Assembly: GCA_017509605.1 (NCBI GenBank)
Contig: JAFWPH010000005.1
Coordinates: 1-64,000 of the forward strand
Source of the DNA: Bacteroidaceae bacterium
Lineage (GTDB): Bacteria > Bacteroidota > Bacteroidia > Bacteroidales > Bacteroidaceae
Direction of reading: 5' to 3'
DNA: 64,000 nucleotides
In this document: positions 33,875 to 42,691 of the stretch, piece by piece
Numbering within the stretch: the stretch's first letter is position 1
How the letters are laid out: the number at the start of each line of letters is the position of its first letter
Position numbers and translations under genes: made by a program
Notes under the pieces: generated by a model
What the model was told of the DNA's origin: nothing
The model's database searches: none
What the model saw: only the letters and a program-made list of their open reading frames with translations

Positions 33875-34537
33875 TTAGTTGTTGGTTGTTTCAATCTTGT
33901 TTTTCTTTCTGATGATGGTGAGTCCGTCACGGAGTGGCAGTATCACTTTTTCCACATTGCTGTCGGCTGCCACGAGGTCGTTGAAGTCCATGATACCCTG
34001 TGTTTGCGCATCTCTCACAGGCGTTTGTTCTATCACGTGTCCGTCCCAAAGTGTGTTGTCGGCGAGGACGAATCCTCCCGGCCGTATGAAGGGCATCACC
34101 ATGTTGTAGTAATCCGTATATTTTCGTTTGTCGGCGTCGATATACGCGAGGTCGAACTGCAGTCCGAGTTCAGGCACCTCTTTCAGTGCGTCGCCGATAT
34201 GGAAGGTGATTTTGTCGGCGTATGGAGAGTTCTCGAACCAAGGCCTAGTGAACACCTCCTGCTCGTCGTTGACCTCAAAGGTGTGGAGCATCGCACCTTG
34301 CTCCAGTCCCTCAGCCAGGCAAAGGGCGCTGTATCCGCTGTAGGTGCCGATTTCCAGCACGAGTCGTGGCCGTATCATCGTCACGACCATTTTCAGCAGT
34401 CTGCCTTGTAAGTGTCCCGATGCCATGCGGGGGTAGAGCAGTTGCAGGTTGGTCTGCCGGTAGAGTCGATGCAGGTAGTCGCTCTCCGGGTCGATGTGCC
34501 CCTCGATGTAGTCGTCAATCAGTTCCGTTTCAGTCAT
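33875..34537 (-). CDS. Class I SAM-dependent O-methyltransferase
   Basis: A 220-residue cytoplasmic methyltransferase of the caffeoyl-CoA O-methyltransferase-like family. The SAM-binding glycine loop LVLEIGTYSGYSALCLAEGL and the acidic motif LAYIDADKRKY (metal-binding region) are present, as is GGFVLADNTLWDG. Its start overlaps the end of aroQ by 8 bases. The substrate is not known. Confidence 0.9.
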   Translation of the reverse strand: MTETELIDDYIEGHIDPESDYLHRLYRQTNLQLLYPRMASGHLQGRLLKMVVTMIRPRLVLEIGTYSGYSALCLAEGLEQGAMLHTFEVNDEQEVFTRPWFENSPYADKITFHIGDALKEVPELGLQFDLAYIDADKRKYTDYYNMVMPFIRPGGFVLADNTLWDGHVIEQTPVRDAQTQGIMDFNDLVAADSNVEKVILPLRDGLTIIRKKNKIETTNN

Positions 34538-34958
34538 GTTCCTTGTTCAGTAGCGCCTCCACCGCCAATCGGTAGGAGTCGAGTCCGAAACCGCAGATCA
34601 CCCCTATGCAGGCGCACGAGATGAAAGATTGATGCCGGAATACCTCCCTTTTGTGTACGTTGGAGATATGGACCTCGATGGCTGGAGTGGTGACGGCCCG
34701 CAGCGCATCCTGCAGTGCCAGTGAGGTGTGTGTGTAGGCTCCAGCGTTGAGGATAATGCCGTCGAAGTCGAATCCGACCTCGTGTATCTTGTTGATCATC
34801 TCTCCCTCGATGTTCGACTGGTAGTAGTGGAACTCCACCTCGGGATATCGTTGTTTGAGTTCGTCGTAGTAGTCGAGGAAACTCCTTGATCCGTAGATGC
34901 CCGGCTCTCGTTTGCCCAGCAGATTGATATTGGGTCCGTTGATAATCTGTATTCTCAT
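34530..34958 (-). CDS. aroQ: Type II 3-dehydroquinate dehydratase
   Basis: Third step of the shikimate pathway: 3-dehydroquinate to 3-dehydroshikimate. The 142-residue protein shows GPNINLLGKREPGIYG with the catalytic tyrosine, NAGAYTHTSLAL, and EVHISNVHKREVFRH with the catalytic histidine. It is the first gene of the minus-strand operon aroQ-OMT-rbfA-permease. The divergent neighbour is xerD, an order common in Bacteroidetes. Confidence 0.95.
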   Translation of the reverse strand: MRIQIINGPNINLLGKREPGIYGSRSFLDYYDELKQRYPEVEFHYYQSNIEGEMINKIHEVGFDFDGIILNAGAYTHTSLALQDALRAVTTPAIEVHISNVHKREVFRHQSFISCACIGVICGFGLDSYRLAVEALLNKEHD

Positions 34959-34998
34959 ATTCTGAACGCGGTGTTTTGGAAATGATGTGAAAAGTCAG

Positions 34999-35006
34999 TA
35001 ACTTTG
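34999..35006 (+). promoter_or_regulatory. -7 promoter box of xerD
   Basis: TAACTTTG on the plus strand, 71 bp ahead of the xerD ATG (35078). It lies downstream of the aroQ box, so the two promoters face each other. Confidence 0.6.
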
Positions 35007-35050
35007 CACCTGAAAGGGTGCGGATGTTGGCATAATCCACCAATTTACGG

Positions 35051-35058
35051 CAAAGTTA
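35051..35058 (-). promoter_or_regulatory. -7 promoter box of aroQ
   Basis: The minus strand reads TAACTTTG, 92 bp ahead of the aroQ start. With the xerD box at 34999 it forms an overlapping pair pointing at each other. Confidence 0.6.
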
Positions 35059-35077
35059 TGATTTTTAATTGAAAAAA

Positions 35078-36013
35078 ATGGAAAAAACTGGAAACATACG
35101 CTCGGCCGACGTAAAAAAGATGCTCCAGAAGTATCATATTTACTTGAAACTGGAAAAAGGGTTCTCCGACAACACCCTTGACGCCTACGAGCGCGACCTG
35201 AACAAGTTTCTCGGTTTTCTGGAGTCCGACGGGGTGCATCCGACAGAAGTGGGACTTGAGCACCTGCATCAGTTCTCTGCCTCGCTCATTGACCTTGGCA
35301 TTCTGCCCTCGTCGTTGTCGAGGATCTTGTCGGGTGTGAGGAGTTTCTACCATTTCCTGGTGGTTGACGGCTACATGGAGACAGACCCCACCGAGTTGCT
35401 GGAGTTTCCCAACAAGTCGCGCCACTTGCCCGACGTGCTCACCGTCGATGAAGTGGATAGGATAGAGTCGGTGATAGACCTGAGCAGCAGTGAAGGTCAG
35501 CGCAACAAGGCGATTATCGAGGTGCTTTTCAGTTGTGGTCTGCGTGTGAGCGAGCTATGTTTATTGCGTGTCTCCGACCTGTACCTCGACGAGCAGTTTA
35601 TCCGTGTGGTGGGCAAAGGCAACAAACAACGGTTGGTGCCGATTTCGCAGAAGGCCATTCATGAGTTGGAGCTCTATTTCTCCGACCGTTGCCACATCGA
35701 TATCAAGCCAGGCTATGAGGACTATGTTTTTGTGAGCAAACTGAGGAAGAAGAACCTCTCGCGCATCATGGTGTTCCATCTCATCAAGGAGTTGGTTGCC
35801 CTGGCAGGCATCGAGAAGACGGTGAGTCCCCACACCTTCCGTCACAGTTTCGCCACCGCCTTGCTCGATGGCGGCGCCAACCTCAGGGCCATCCAAGCGA
35901 TGCTGGGTCATGAGTCGATAGCCACCACAGAGATCTACACCCACATCACCACCGCCCGACTGCGTGAGGAGATTATCAGCCATCACCCGAGGAACATCTC
36001 GAAAAAGGAGTAA
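35078..36013 (+). CDS. xerD: Tyrosine recombinase XerD
   Basis: A 311-residue site-specific recombinase for chromosome dimer resolution. N-terminal SAM-like core-binding domain (YHIYLKLEKGFSDNTLDAYE) and catalytic domain with the arginine in FSCGLRVSELCLLR, the lysine in VVGKGNKQR, the HTFRHSFATALLDGG box, LGHESIATTEIYTHI with the nucleophile tyrosine. All catalytic residues are present. The ATG at 35078 is chosen; the longer frame would need TTG at 35069. Adjacent to aroQ as in other Bacteroidetes, so it is a core gene and not part of a mobile element. Confidence 0.9.
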   Translation: MEKTGNIRSADVKKMLQKYHIYLKLEKGFSDNTLDAYERDLNKFLGFLESDGVHPTEVGLEHLHQFSASLIDLGILPSSLSRILSGVRSFYHFLVVDGYMETDPTELLEFPNKSRHLPDVLTVDEVDRIESVIDLSSSEGQRNKAIIEVLFSCGLRVSELCLLRVSDLYLDEQFIRVVGKGNKQRLVPISQKAIHELELYFSDRCHIDIKPGYEDYVFVSKLRKKNLSRIMVFHLIKELVALAGIEKTVSPHTFRHSFATALLDGGANLRAIQAMLGHESIATTEIYTHITTARLREEIISHHPRNISKKE

Positions 36014-36031
36014 TGATACTTTATCCCATTC

Positions 36032-36071
36032 GGAATAACGGAATAACGGAATAACGTTATAACGATATAAC
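36032..36071 (+). repeat. 8-bp tandem repeat (GNNATAAC) in the GH10 leader
   Basis: Five units in a row: GGAATAAC three times, GTTATAAC, GATATAAC. They end about 15 bp ahead of the xylanase ATG. A similar array precedes the GH53 gene. Confidence 0.85.
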
Positions 36072-36086
36072 GAAAAACTAATAAAA

Positions 36087-38642
36087 ATGAAGAAATCAGC
36101 TTTAATCATCTTTATGGCTTCGCTGTTGATGCCCGCTTGGGCGCAGACCACCATCGACATCAGCGGCAACAACACTTCGTCGAACTATGTGAGTTACGAC
36201 AAAACCATCTCATTGCCGGCAGACAAGACTGTCGATGTGTTGATGGCACGCTATTGTTATTTCAGTTCGACCATCACGGGCAGTGGTACCCTCAATCTGC
36301 GTGCAGGAGGTGAGCGTTGCTACCTCGGTACCGCCAAGGGCGCCAGTTGGCCCAACTGGACCAACTACAGGGGTGACATCCATATCTTCCCCTACCGTGA
36401 GAATGCTCCCTCTGCGGGATTTTTCGGTGTGGTGTTGGCTCATGGTGGCAAGGCCTTCTCACCCGAGAGTGTGGAAGAGGCTGTGAAGTCGGGCAAGGTG
36501 AACAAGTCGATGGAAAACAACCATGTGACCTTGCATGCAGGAGCGACACTTTGCTGCGAGGCCAATACCAACGGGGCGGGATTCCGTATCGGTGAGTTGA
36601 ACACAGAATCGGGTTCCGAGATTATAGGCTATATGAAGAAAAACACCAGGGCGGCTTACTTCCTCTTGGGATGCCTCGATACAGATGCCACCTTGGCGGG
36701 CATGATTGCGCCACCCGAATACAGCGACACGCATCCTGTGGGTCTCATCAAAGAAGGCAAAGGCACTTACCGTATTACCGGCAACGAGAACTACTTGAGC
36801 GGCAGTCTGAGGGTGATGGATGGCCGTGTGCTGGTGATGAATGACCGTGAGCAGGCAGAGAAGAAGAAACTGAGGGGAGCCTTGGGTGCTAAATCCAGCG
36901 ATACCGACCCCGTGGCTTATGTGTTTGAGCGGGGTGTGCTGGGCGGTACAGGCAGTATCGGCGGCACAGTCGATAACTATGGCACTCTTGAACCAGGCGA
37001 CGGCAACATCGGTACACTGACCATCAAGAACTACGTCACCCCGTCGAAAAAAGCCAACCTTTTTGTGCGGCCCGCCTCAGTGCTGCGGTTCAAGGTAGCT
37101 TCGGCTTCCAGTCACGATGAACTGGTGGTTGCAGGTCAAGTGAAATACTTCAACATGATGGAAGACTTCACCACGAGCGACAAGATGCCGTTGGTCGAGG
37201 TGGTGCTCGACGAAGCCGCCGATGTGAAAGTGGGCGATGAGTTCTGTCTGCTCACGGCGCAGAGCAAGGCATCTGGCGCTGGCGACTGGCATTTCGACTT
37301 GGTGAAGCCCACGCACTACACTTGGGAACTTGTGGAGCGTGAGGAGAATGGTACCTTTGTCTTGTTGTTGCGGCTTGTCTCATTGGAGGATTCGGACAAC
37401 CCGGATCATCCAGATGATCCTGACAATCCAGATGATGGAGAGCACATGGGTGCTTTCTACGACGACGGCATCGACGACGCAACCGATCGCCTGTCCTTGC
37501 GTTATTATGCCTTGAAGAACAAGAAACAGATAGGCACAGCCCTTTCCACGTGGAAAACCAACATCACCAACGAGGGTTTGTCTGAGACCAAGGAAACGTC
37601 TGCGCAGTTCACCATGCTGGTGGCTGAGAACGAGATGAAGTTCGACGCGCTGGAGCCCTCACGTAATTCCTTCAGCTATGGAGCGGCCGACAACCTTGTG
37701 TCATTCGCCCAACGCAACAACATGACCATGCGCGGCCATTGTCTGGTCTGGCATTCGCAGTTGCCCGAATGGGTGTCGAGCGACGGCAAGAAGAACGACA
37801 AGAACTGGAGCCGCCAGGAGGCTTTGGAGATATTGAGGAACCACATCACAAAGGTGGTTGGGCACTACAAAGGAAAAGTCGCTGAATGGGACGTAGTGAA
37901 CGAATGTCTGGACGACGACCAGACCACGGTGCGTTCCAATCCTGAGGGTTACGACTTGCGTGAGAGCGTGTGGATGCGTGCCATTGGTGAGGACTTCATC
38001 GACTCCGCTTTTGTCTATGCCCACCGAGCCGACCCCGAAGCGCTGCTCTATCTGAATGACTACGGTGTAGAGATGCAGGGCAAGGCGAAGTCAGTGGCCT
38101 TCTACAATCTTGCCATGCGCTTGAAGAACAGCAACATCCCCATCCATGGTGTGGGTTTGCAGTGTCACTTCTCCGTGGGCGATGTCGATTCAGTGAAGTT
38201 GGAGAACACCATCCGCCGTTTTGGCGAGGCTGGTCTGAAGTGTATTGTCACCGAGCTCGACATGGGCATCCCTTCCACCTCGGCAGCCGACCAAGAGGAG
38301 CAGGCGCGCAACTACCGTGTCATCACCGACATCGTGCTCAACAACGACAACTGCCCCAACATGGTCATCTGGGGTCTGAAAGACAACGACAGCTGGCGCA
38401 GCGAATCCAATCCTTTGCTTTATACCTCGGGACTGGTCCGTAAACCAGCCTGGTATGCCGTTCGTTCGGCGTTGCGTCACCGCAAGATTGTGAAAGAACA
38501 GACCGATGTACGCTCCATTCACGATGACTCTTTGGACGCACAGGCGACCTACGACCTCAGCGGACGTCGGCTCGACAATCAGTCCCTTCCCCCTGGCATC
38601 TACATCCAGGGTGGCCGTAAAATCGTGGTCAAGAGGAGGTGA
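36087..38642 (+). CDS. Secreted GH10 endo-beta-1,4-xylanase with beta-helix-like N-terminus
   Basis: Hydrolyses internal xylan bonds. The 851-residue protein has a signal peptide (MKKSALIIFMASLLMPAWAQ) and an N-terminal region of about 430 residues rich in glycine turns (GVLGGTGSIGGTVDNYGTLE), like passenger domains of autotransporter-type adhesins. A linker of Asp/Pro/Asn repeats (NPDHPDDPDNPDD) follows. The GH10 barrel spans about 455-800, with acid/base E606 in WDVVNE and nucleophile E723 in VTELDMG. The C-terminal tail (YDLSGRRLDNQ ... PGIYIQGGRKIVVK) is a sorting signal. The GH53 gene is next. Confidence 0.92.
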   Translation: MKKSALIIFMASLLMPAWAQTTIDISGNNTSSNYVSYDKTISLPADKTVDVLMARYCYFSSTITGSGTLNLRAGGERCYLGTAKGASWPNWTNYRGDIHIFPYRENAPSAGFFGVVLAHGGKAFSPESVEEAVKSGKVNKSMENNHVTLHAGATLCCEANTNGAGFRIGELNTESGSEIIGYMKKNTRAAYFLLGCLDTDATLAGMIAPPEYSDTHPVGLIKEGKGTYRITGNENYLSGSLRVMDGRVLVMNDREQAEKKKLRGALGAKSSDTDPVAYVFERGVLGGTGSIGGTVDNYGTLEPGDGNIGTLTIKNYVTPSKKANLFVRPASVLRFKVASASSHDELVVAGQVKYFNMMEDFTTSDKMPLVEVVLDEAADVKVGDEFCLLTAQSKASGAGDWHFDLVKPTHYTWELVEREENGTFVLLLRLVSLEDSDNPDHPDDPDNPDDGEHMGAFYDDGIDDATDRLSLRYYALKNKKQIGTALSTWKTNITNEGLSETKETSAQFTMLVAENEMKFDALEPSRNSFSYGAADNLVSFAQRNNMTMRGHCLVWHSQLPEWVSSDGKKNDKNWSRQEALEILRNHITKVVGHYKGKVAEWDVVNECLDDDQTTVRSNPEGYDLRESVWMRAIGEDFIDSAFVYAHRADPEALLYLNDYGVEMQGKAKSVAFYNLAMRLKNSNIPIHGVGLQCHFSVGDVDSVKLENTIRRFGEAGLKCIVTELDMGIPSTSAADQEEQARNYRVITDIVLNNDNCPNMVIWGLKDNDSWRSESNPLLYTSGLVRKPAWYAVRSALRHRKIVKEQTDVRSIHDDSLDAQATYDLSGRRLDNQSLPPGIYIQGGRKIVVKRR

Positions 38643-38666
38643 TGCTTCTAATATATTTATTATCAC

Positions 38667-38722
38667 GTTATTACGATATAACGATCTAACGGGATAACGA
38701 AACAATGATATAACGAATAAAC
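38667..38722 (+). repeat. 8-bp tandem repeat (GNNATAAC-like) in the GH53 leader
   Basis: Units GATATAAC, GATCTAAC, GGGATAAC, GAAACAAT, GATATAAC, GAATAAAC, ending about 15 bp ahead of the galactanase ATG, as in the GH10 leader. Confidence 0.8.
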
Positions 38723-38737
38723 GAAAAAACTATCGAA

Positions 38738-40015
38738 ATGAAGAAACTACTACTGGCTGTTATTGCTGTTGCCACTATCTGGCCTTCCTTGGCACAGCAG
38801 ACATTTAACCTTGGGGGCGACATATCGATGTTGCCGCAGTATGAGAGCGTGAGCACCCCTTATTACAACGCCGCAGGGGGCCGTGTGAGCGATGTGCTGG
38901 CGTTCATGGGAAACACCTGCAAGATGAATTCCATGCGCGTGCGTCTGTTTGTCGATCCCGATCCCGCCATTGCCAAGACGGGTGTGGCGCAGGATTTGGA
39001 GTACGTGATGAAACTGGGCAAGCGCATCAAGGACAAGAATATGGATTTCCTGCTCGATTTCCATTATTCCGACAACTGGGCTGACCCCTCCAACCAGTCC
39101 ATCCCTGTTTCCTGGAAGAAAAACACTGACAATGAAGCCTTGCAGGACTCGCTCTACAACTACACTAAGCGTTGTCTGGAGTACCTTGTCGCCAATGGCG
39201 CCAAGCCCGACTTCGTACAGATTGGCAATGAGGTGAGTTATGGTATGCTCTGGCGCAACAACAGTGACCGTTGCTACTCCAATGCTAACAGTGCTACATG
39301 GAAGCGTTTCACCGACTTCCTCAGCAGTGCTGCCAAGGCTGTGCGCGAGGTTACACCCGATGCCAAGATCATCATCCATATCGAGAGGGCAGGCAATACC
39401 GACGCCACTGTGGATTTCTTCAACAGGATGAAGAGTGCAGGCGTGGATTACGACATTATCGGCCTGTCGTATTACCCTTTCTGGCATGGAGATTTGAAAC
39501 AGCTCTCGAAGACGCTCAGCACTTTGGCAACCCGTTTCCCCGACAAACCAGTCCAGATTGTGGAGACCGCCTACTACTACAACTATTTCCCTGAGAACAA
39601 CCCCTCGTACACCAATACCACCGGCACTTGGCCGGCCACCTCTGCGGGACAGTCCGCATTTGTCGTTGACTTGTGTGCCGAACTGCTCAAGCACGACAAT
39701 GTGACAGGGCTCTATTACTGGTTTCCAGAGGAGAACGGTAGTGGTGGCGCTTATTGGAGCGAAGCCAACACAGTGCTCGCCACCTGGATCAACCGCGGTT
39801 TTTGGGACAACAGCACTCACAAGCTCAACTCAGGCATCCTCAAGATGCAGGAATTCCTTACTGGGAAGAAAGCCGCCGGTATCGATGGGGTAGTGCAGGA
39901 TGGAGAATCGGCAGATGAGGATGCACCCATCTACAATTTGAGCGGACAACGCATTGATGCGGTGACCGTTCCAGGCATCTATATCCAGAAAGGCAAGAAG
40001 ATGCTCAAAAAGTAG
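38738..40015 (+). CDS. Secreted GH53 endo-beta-1,4-galactanase
   Basis: Cleaves beta-1,4-galactan of pectic arabinogalactan. The 425-residue protein has a signal peptide (MKKLLLAVIAVATIWPSLAQ). GH53 features are GGDISMLPQYESV, LLDFHYSDNWADP, acid/base E165 in VQIGNEV and nucleophile E276 in VETAYYY. A typical C-terminal sorting tail is present (YNLSGQRIDAVTVPGIYIQK). With the GH10 gene it forms a plant cell wall degrading pair; a SusC/D pair is not in the window. Confidence 0.93.
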   Translation: MKKLLLAVIAVATIWPSLAQQTFNLGGDISMLPQYESVSTPYYNAAGGRVSDVLAFMGNTCKMNSMRVRLFVDPDPAIAKTGVAQDLEYVMKLGKRIKDKNMDFLLDFHYSDNWADPSNQSIPVSWKKNTDNEALQDSLYNYTKRCLEYLVANGAKPDFVQIGNEVSYGMLWRNNSDRCYSNANSATWKRFTDFLSSAAKAVREVTPDAKIIIHIERAGNTDATVDFFNRMKSAGVDYDIIGLSYYPFWHGDLKQLSKTLSTLATRFPDKPVQIVETAYYYNYFPENNPSYTNTTGTWPATSAGQSAFVVDLCAELLKHDNVTGLYYWFPEENGSGGAYWSEANTVLATWINRGFWDNSTHKLNSGILKMQEFLTGKKAAGIDGVVQDGESADEDAPIYNLSGQRIDAVTVPGIYIQKGKKMLKK

Positions 40016-40130
40016 TGAAGACACCAAGATTTCAAGCCGAATAATCACATTATTGCTTCTTTTGCTTTCTTTTTGCTATAAATATTTGAAGTTTGCTTGC
40101 TTTTTTCTTGCAGATATTGGACTTTTCCTC

Positions 40131-40138
40131 TAACTTTG
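40131..40138 (+). promoter_or_regulatory. -7 promoter box of ddh
   Basis: TAACTTTG, 38 bp ahead of the ATG at 40177. A TTG about 20 bp upstream could be the -33 box. Confidence 0.6.
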
Positions 40139-40176
40139 CACGGAAATTCAGCAAACAAATCAAACACAGATAAATC

Positions 40177-41079
40177 ATGAGTAAGATCAGAGTCGCCATC
40201 GTAGGCTATGGCAACATTGGAAAGTACGCCCTCGAGGCATTGGAGACAGCCCCCGACATGGAGGTTGCAGGTATTGTACGCCGTAACGGATCAGTCGATA
40301 AACCAGCGGAACTCGCTCCCTATCAGGTGGTGAAACATATCAAGGACTTGGAGAATGTTGATGTGGCTATCCTTGCCACTCCGACCCGCAAGGTAGAGGA
40401 GTATGCCAAGGAATGTCTGGCTTTGGGTATCAACACCGTTGACAGTTTCGATATCCACGGTCAGGTGCTTGCCCTTCGCGCCAGTCTTGACAAGGAAGCC
40501 AAGGCTCACAACGCCGCTTCGATCATCTCTGCTGGTTGGGATCCAGGTACCGACTCTGTGGTGCGTGCGTTGATGCTTGCCCTTGCACCCAAGGGCATCA
40601 CCTACACCAACTTTGGTCCGGGCATGAGCATGGGGCACACCGTGGCAGTGAAAGCCATCGACGGTGTGAAAGCCGCCTTGTCGATGACCATACCTGTTGG
40701 CACGGGCATACACCGCCGTATGGTCTATATTGAGTTAGAGGAAGGTTACGAGTTTGAGGATGTGGCTGCAGCGATCAAGGCCGACCCCTATTTCGCCAGT
40801 GACGAGACGCATATCACTCAGGTCGATTCTGTGGATGCGCTCAAGGACATGGGACATGGCGTGAACCTCGTGCGCAAGGGAGTGAGCGGCAAGACCCAGA
40901 ACCAACTTCTGGAGTTCGACATGAAGATCAACAATCCTGCACTCACTGGTCAGGTGCTTGTCAACTGCGCTCGTGCGGTGATGAAGCAGCAGCCTGGCTG
41001 TTACACGCTGATAGAGATTCCTGTCATCGACCTCATCTACGGTGAGCGCGAGGACATTATCCGTCAGTTGCCAGTATAA
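40177..41079 (+). CDS. ddh: meso-Diaminopimelate dehydrogenase
   Basis: Makes meso-diaminopimelate directly from tetrahydrodipicolinate with NADPH and ammonia, for lysine and peptidoglycan. The 300-residue protein has the Rossmann motif GYGNIGKYALEAL and family sequences (WDPGTDSVVRAL, GPGMSMGHTVAVKAIDGVKA). The last 88 bp, including the stop, are repeated at 42692-42779 behind the ATPase gene. The gene itself is complete and in the normal range of length. Confidence 0.95.
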   Translation: MSKIRVAIVGYGNIGKYALEALETAPDMEVAGIVRRNGSVDKPAELAPYQVVKHIKDLENVDVAILATPTRKVEEYAKECLALGINTVDSFDIHGQVLALRASLDKEAKAHNAASIISAGWDPGTDSVVRALMLALAPKGITYTNFGPGMSMGHTVAVKAIDGVKAALSMTIPVGTGIHRRMVYIELEEGYEFEDVAAAIKADPYFASDETHITQVDSVDALKDMGHGVNLVRKGVSGKTQNQLLEFDMKINNPALTGQVLVNCARAVMKQQPGCYTLIEIPVIDLIYGEREDIIRQLPV

Positions 41080-41098
41080 CAATCCTCCAAAAATCTTC

Positions 41099-41219
41099 GA
41101 TTTGGCAGGTTAGCCAATCGCTATTCTGCCAAATCAAGCAAAAAGTACCTCGATTTGGCAAAATAAGGATGGCTTATTTTGCCAAATCGATTCTTTTTTC
41201 TATCTTTGTGGCAAAATAA
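41099..41219. promoter_or_regulatory. Promoter with palindromic operator of the ATPase-nuclease gene
   Basis: Two inverted repeats: GATTTGGCAG at 41099-41108 with 41126-41135, and a perfect 17-bp pair CGATTTGGCAAAATAAG at 41151-41167 with 41173-41189 (5-base loop). The right arm of the second holds the -33 box TTTG (41078-shifted position 41178-41181), and 19 bp later the -7 box TATCTTTG (41201-41208) follows. A third half-site, GGCAAAATAA, is at 41210-41219. A repressor bound here would cover the promoter. Confidence 0.75.
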
Positions 41220-41233
41220 ACCACAGACAGAAT

Positions 41234-42691
41234 ATGCAGAAAATCATAGGCAGGACTGCTGAAAAAGCAACATTACAGCGGGCATACGAATCGGGCAAAC
41301 CAGAATTGGTAGTAGTGTATGGTCGTCGTCGAGTAGGGAAGACATTCCTCATCAGGGAATTTTTCGATGGAAAGCTTGCTTTCTACCATACAGGACTCTC
41401 CATATTCGAGGTGTCTATGGCCAATCAGAAAGACAGCCAGTTGCAGAATTTCACCTCATCCCTGCGACAATACGGCTGGAACTTACCATCAACGCATACG
41501 GATTGGTTGTCGGCCTTTGATAACCTACGAATGCTGTTAGAAGACAAGATGGAGCGTGAGCCAGGTAGGAGACAGGTGGTGTTCATCGATGAATTGCCGT
41601 GGATGGATACACCGCGTTCTGGTTTTCTCGCGGCACTGGAACATTTCTGGAATGGTTGGGGAGCGGGACAGACAAACCTTATGCTTATCGTATGCGGTTC
41701 TGCCACGGCGTGGATTTCAAGTCATTTGCTTCACAACAAAGGAGGACTGTACGGCCGGATGACCCGTGAGATCAAACTCCATCCCTTCTCTTTGTACGAG
41801 GCAGAACAATTCTATCAAGAGCAGGGCATCGAGTTGGACCGATATGCGCAATTGCAACTTTACATGATGCTTGGCGGCATACCTTATTATATGTCATACG
41901 TGCAGAGAGGTCAGAGCGTGGAACAGACCATTGACAACCTCTTTGTCAGTCGTAATGCCAGACTTGCTGACGAATTGGAACAACTGTTCGACTCACTCTT
42001 CACCAACCATCATGACTGCATGAAAATCATCCGGTGCCTTGCCACACGGAAGACTGGATATACCCGCAAGGAGATAGCTGAAAAGACAGGACTTCCATAC
42101 GGCGGGGGGTTGACCAACACACTGAAGAGCCTCGCCGAGAGTGATTTCATCCAACGGTATGAGTATTATGGCCTGCCATCGAAAGAAGATCGTTACCGTC
42201 TGGTCGATTTCTTCTCGCTGTTTGTTCTGAAGGTCCTTGAAAAACAAGTAGAGGCGGATTCCGATGTATGGAAGGGCAGGTTCGACAAACGTGCGATGGA
42301 CGCTTGGTATGGCATAGCCTTTGAATCATTGTGCTGGAATCACATTTCCCAAATCAAGAAAGCTCTTGGAATAGCGGCGGTGAACACTGTTGAATTCTCG
42401 TGGCGGGCAGAAGGCACTGATGAATACCCTGGCGCGCAAATCGACCTTATCATACGTCGGGCTGACAGGGTCATCAATATCTGCGAGATGAAATTCTGCA
42501 TCGGAGATTATCTTCTTGACAAGGCCGATGATGCCAGTCTGCGCAACAAGATCTCTGCCTATCAACGGCTTACACGATGCAAGGAAGCCATTCACCCCAT
42601 CCTTGTCACCACATACGGGTTGATCCCCAACAAGTACAGCCACAACATCCAGAAAACCGTCACCATGGATGACCTGTTTGCTTCAGAATAG
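41234..42691 (+). CDS. ATPase (ATPase_2 type) with C-terminal DUF234-like nuclease domain
   Basis: A 485-residue protein: P-loop with Walker A GRRRVGKTFLIREF (K36) and Walker B VVFIDELPWMD, a winged-helix part (ATRKTGYTRKEIAEKTGLPY), and a C-terminal PD-(D/E)XK-like segment (QIDLIIRRADRVINICEMKF, with D, E and K spaced as usual). This set is typical of a large family of archaeal and bacterial AAA ATPases found in many paralogs in Bacteroidetes. Cellular role unknown; defence, DNA processing or selfish mobility are proposed. Its stop codon is followed at once by the ddh 3'-end copy, so it sits as an insert at that gene. Confidence 0.9.
   Translation: MQKIIGRTAEKATLQRAYESGKPELVVVYGRRRVGKTFLIREFFDGKLAFYHTGLSIFEVSMANQKDSQLQNFTSSLRQYGWNLPSTHTDWLSAFDNLRMLLEDKMEREPGRRQVVFIDELPWMDTPRSGFLAALEHFWNGWGAGQTNLMLIVCGSATAWISSHLLHNKGGLYGRMTREIKLHPFSLYEAEQFYQEQGIELDRYAQLQLYMMLGGIPYYMSYVQRGQSVEQTIDNLFVSRNARLADELEQLFDSLFTNHHDCMKIIRCLATRKTGYTRKEIAEKTGLPYGGGLTNTLKSLAESDFIQRYEYYGLPSKEDRYRLVDFFSLFVLKVLEKQVEADSDVWKGRFDKRAMDAWYGIAFESLCWNHISQIKKALGIAAVNTVEFSWRAEGTDEYPGAQIDLIIRRADRVINICEMKFCIGDYLLDKADDASLRNKISAYQRLTRCKEAIHPILVTTYGLIPNKYSHNIQKTVTMDDLFASE

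Noticed and set aside
35078..36013. Tyrosine recombinase as the integrase of a mobile element
   Set aside because: It lies divergently to aroQ as in many Bacteroidetes genomes, is full-length XerD-like, and no att repeats or cargo flank it. It is a core chromosome-resolution gene.
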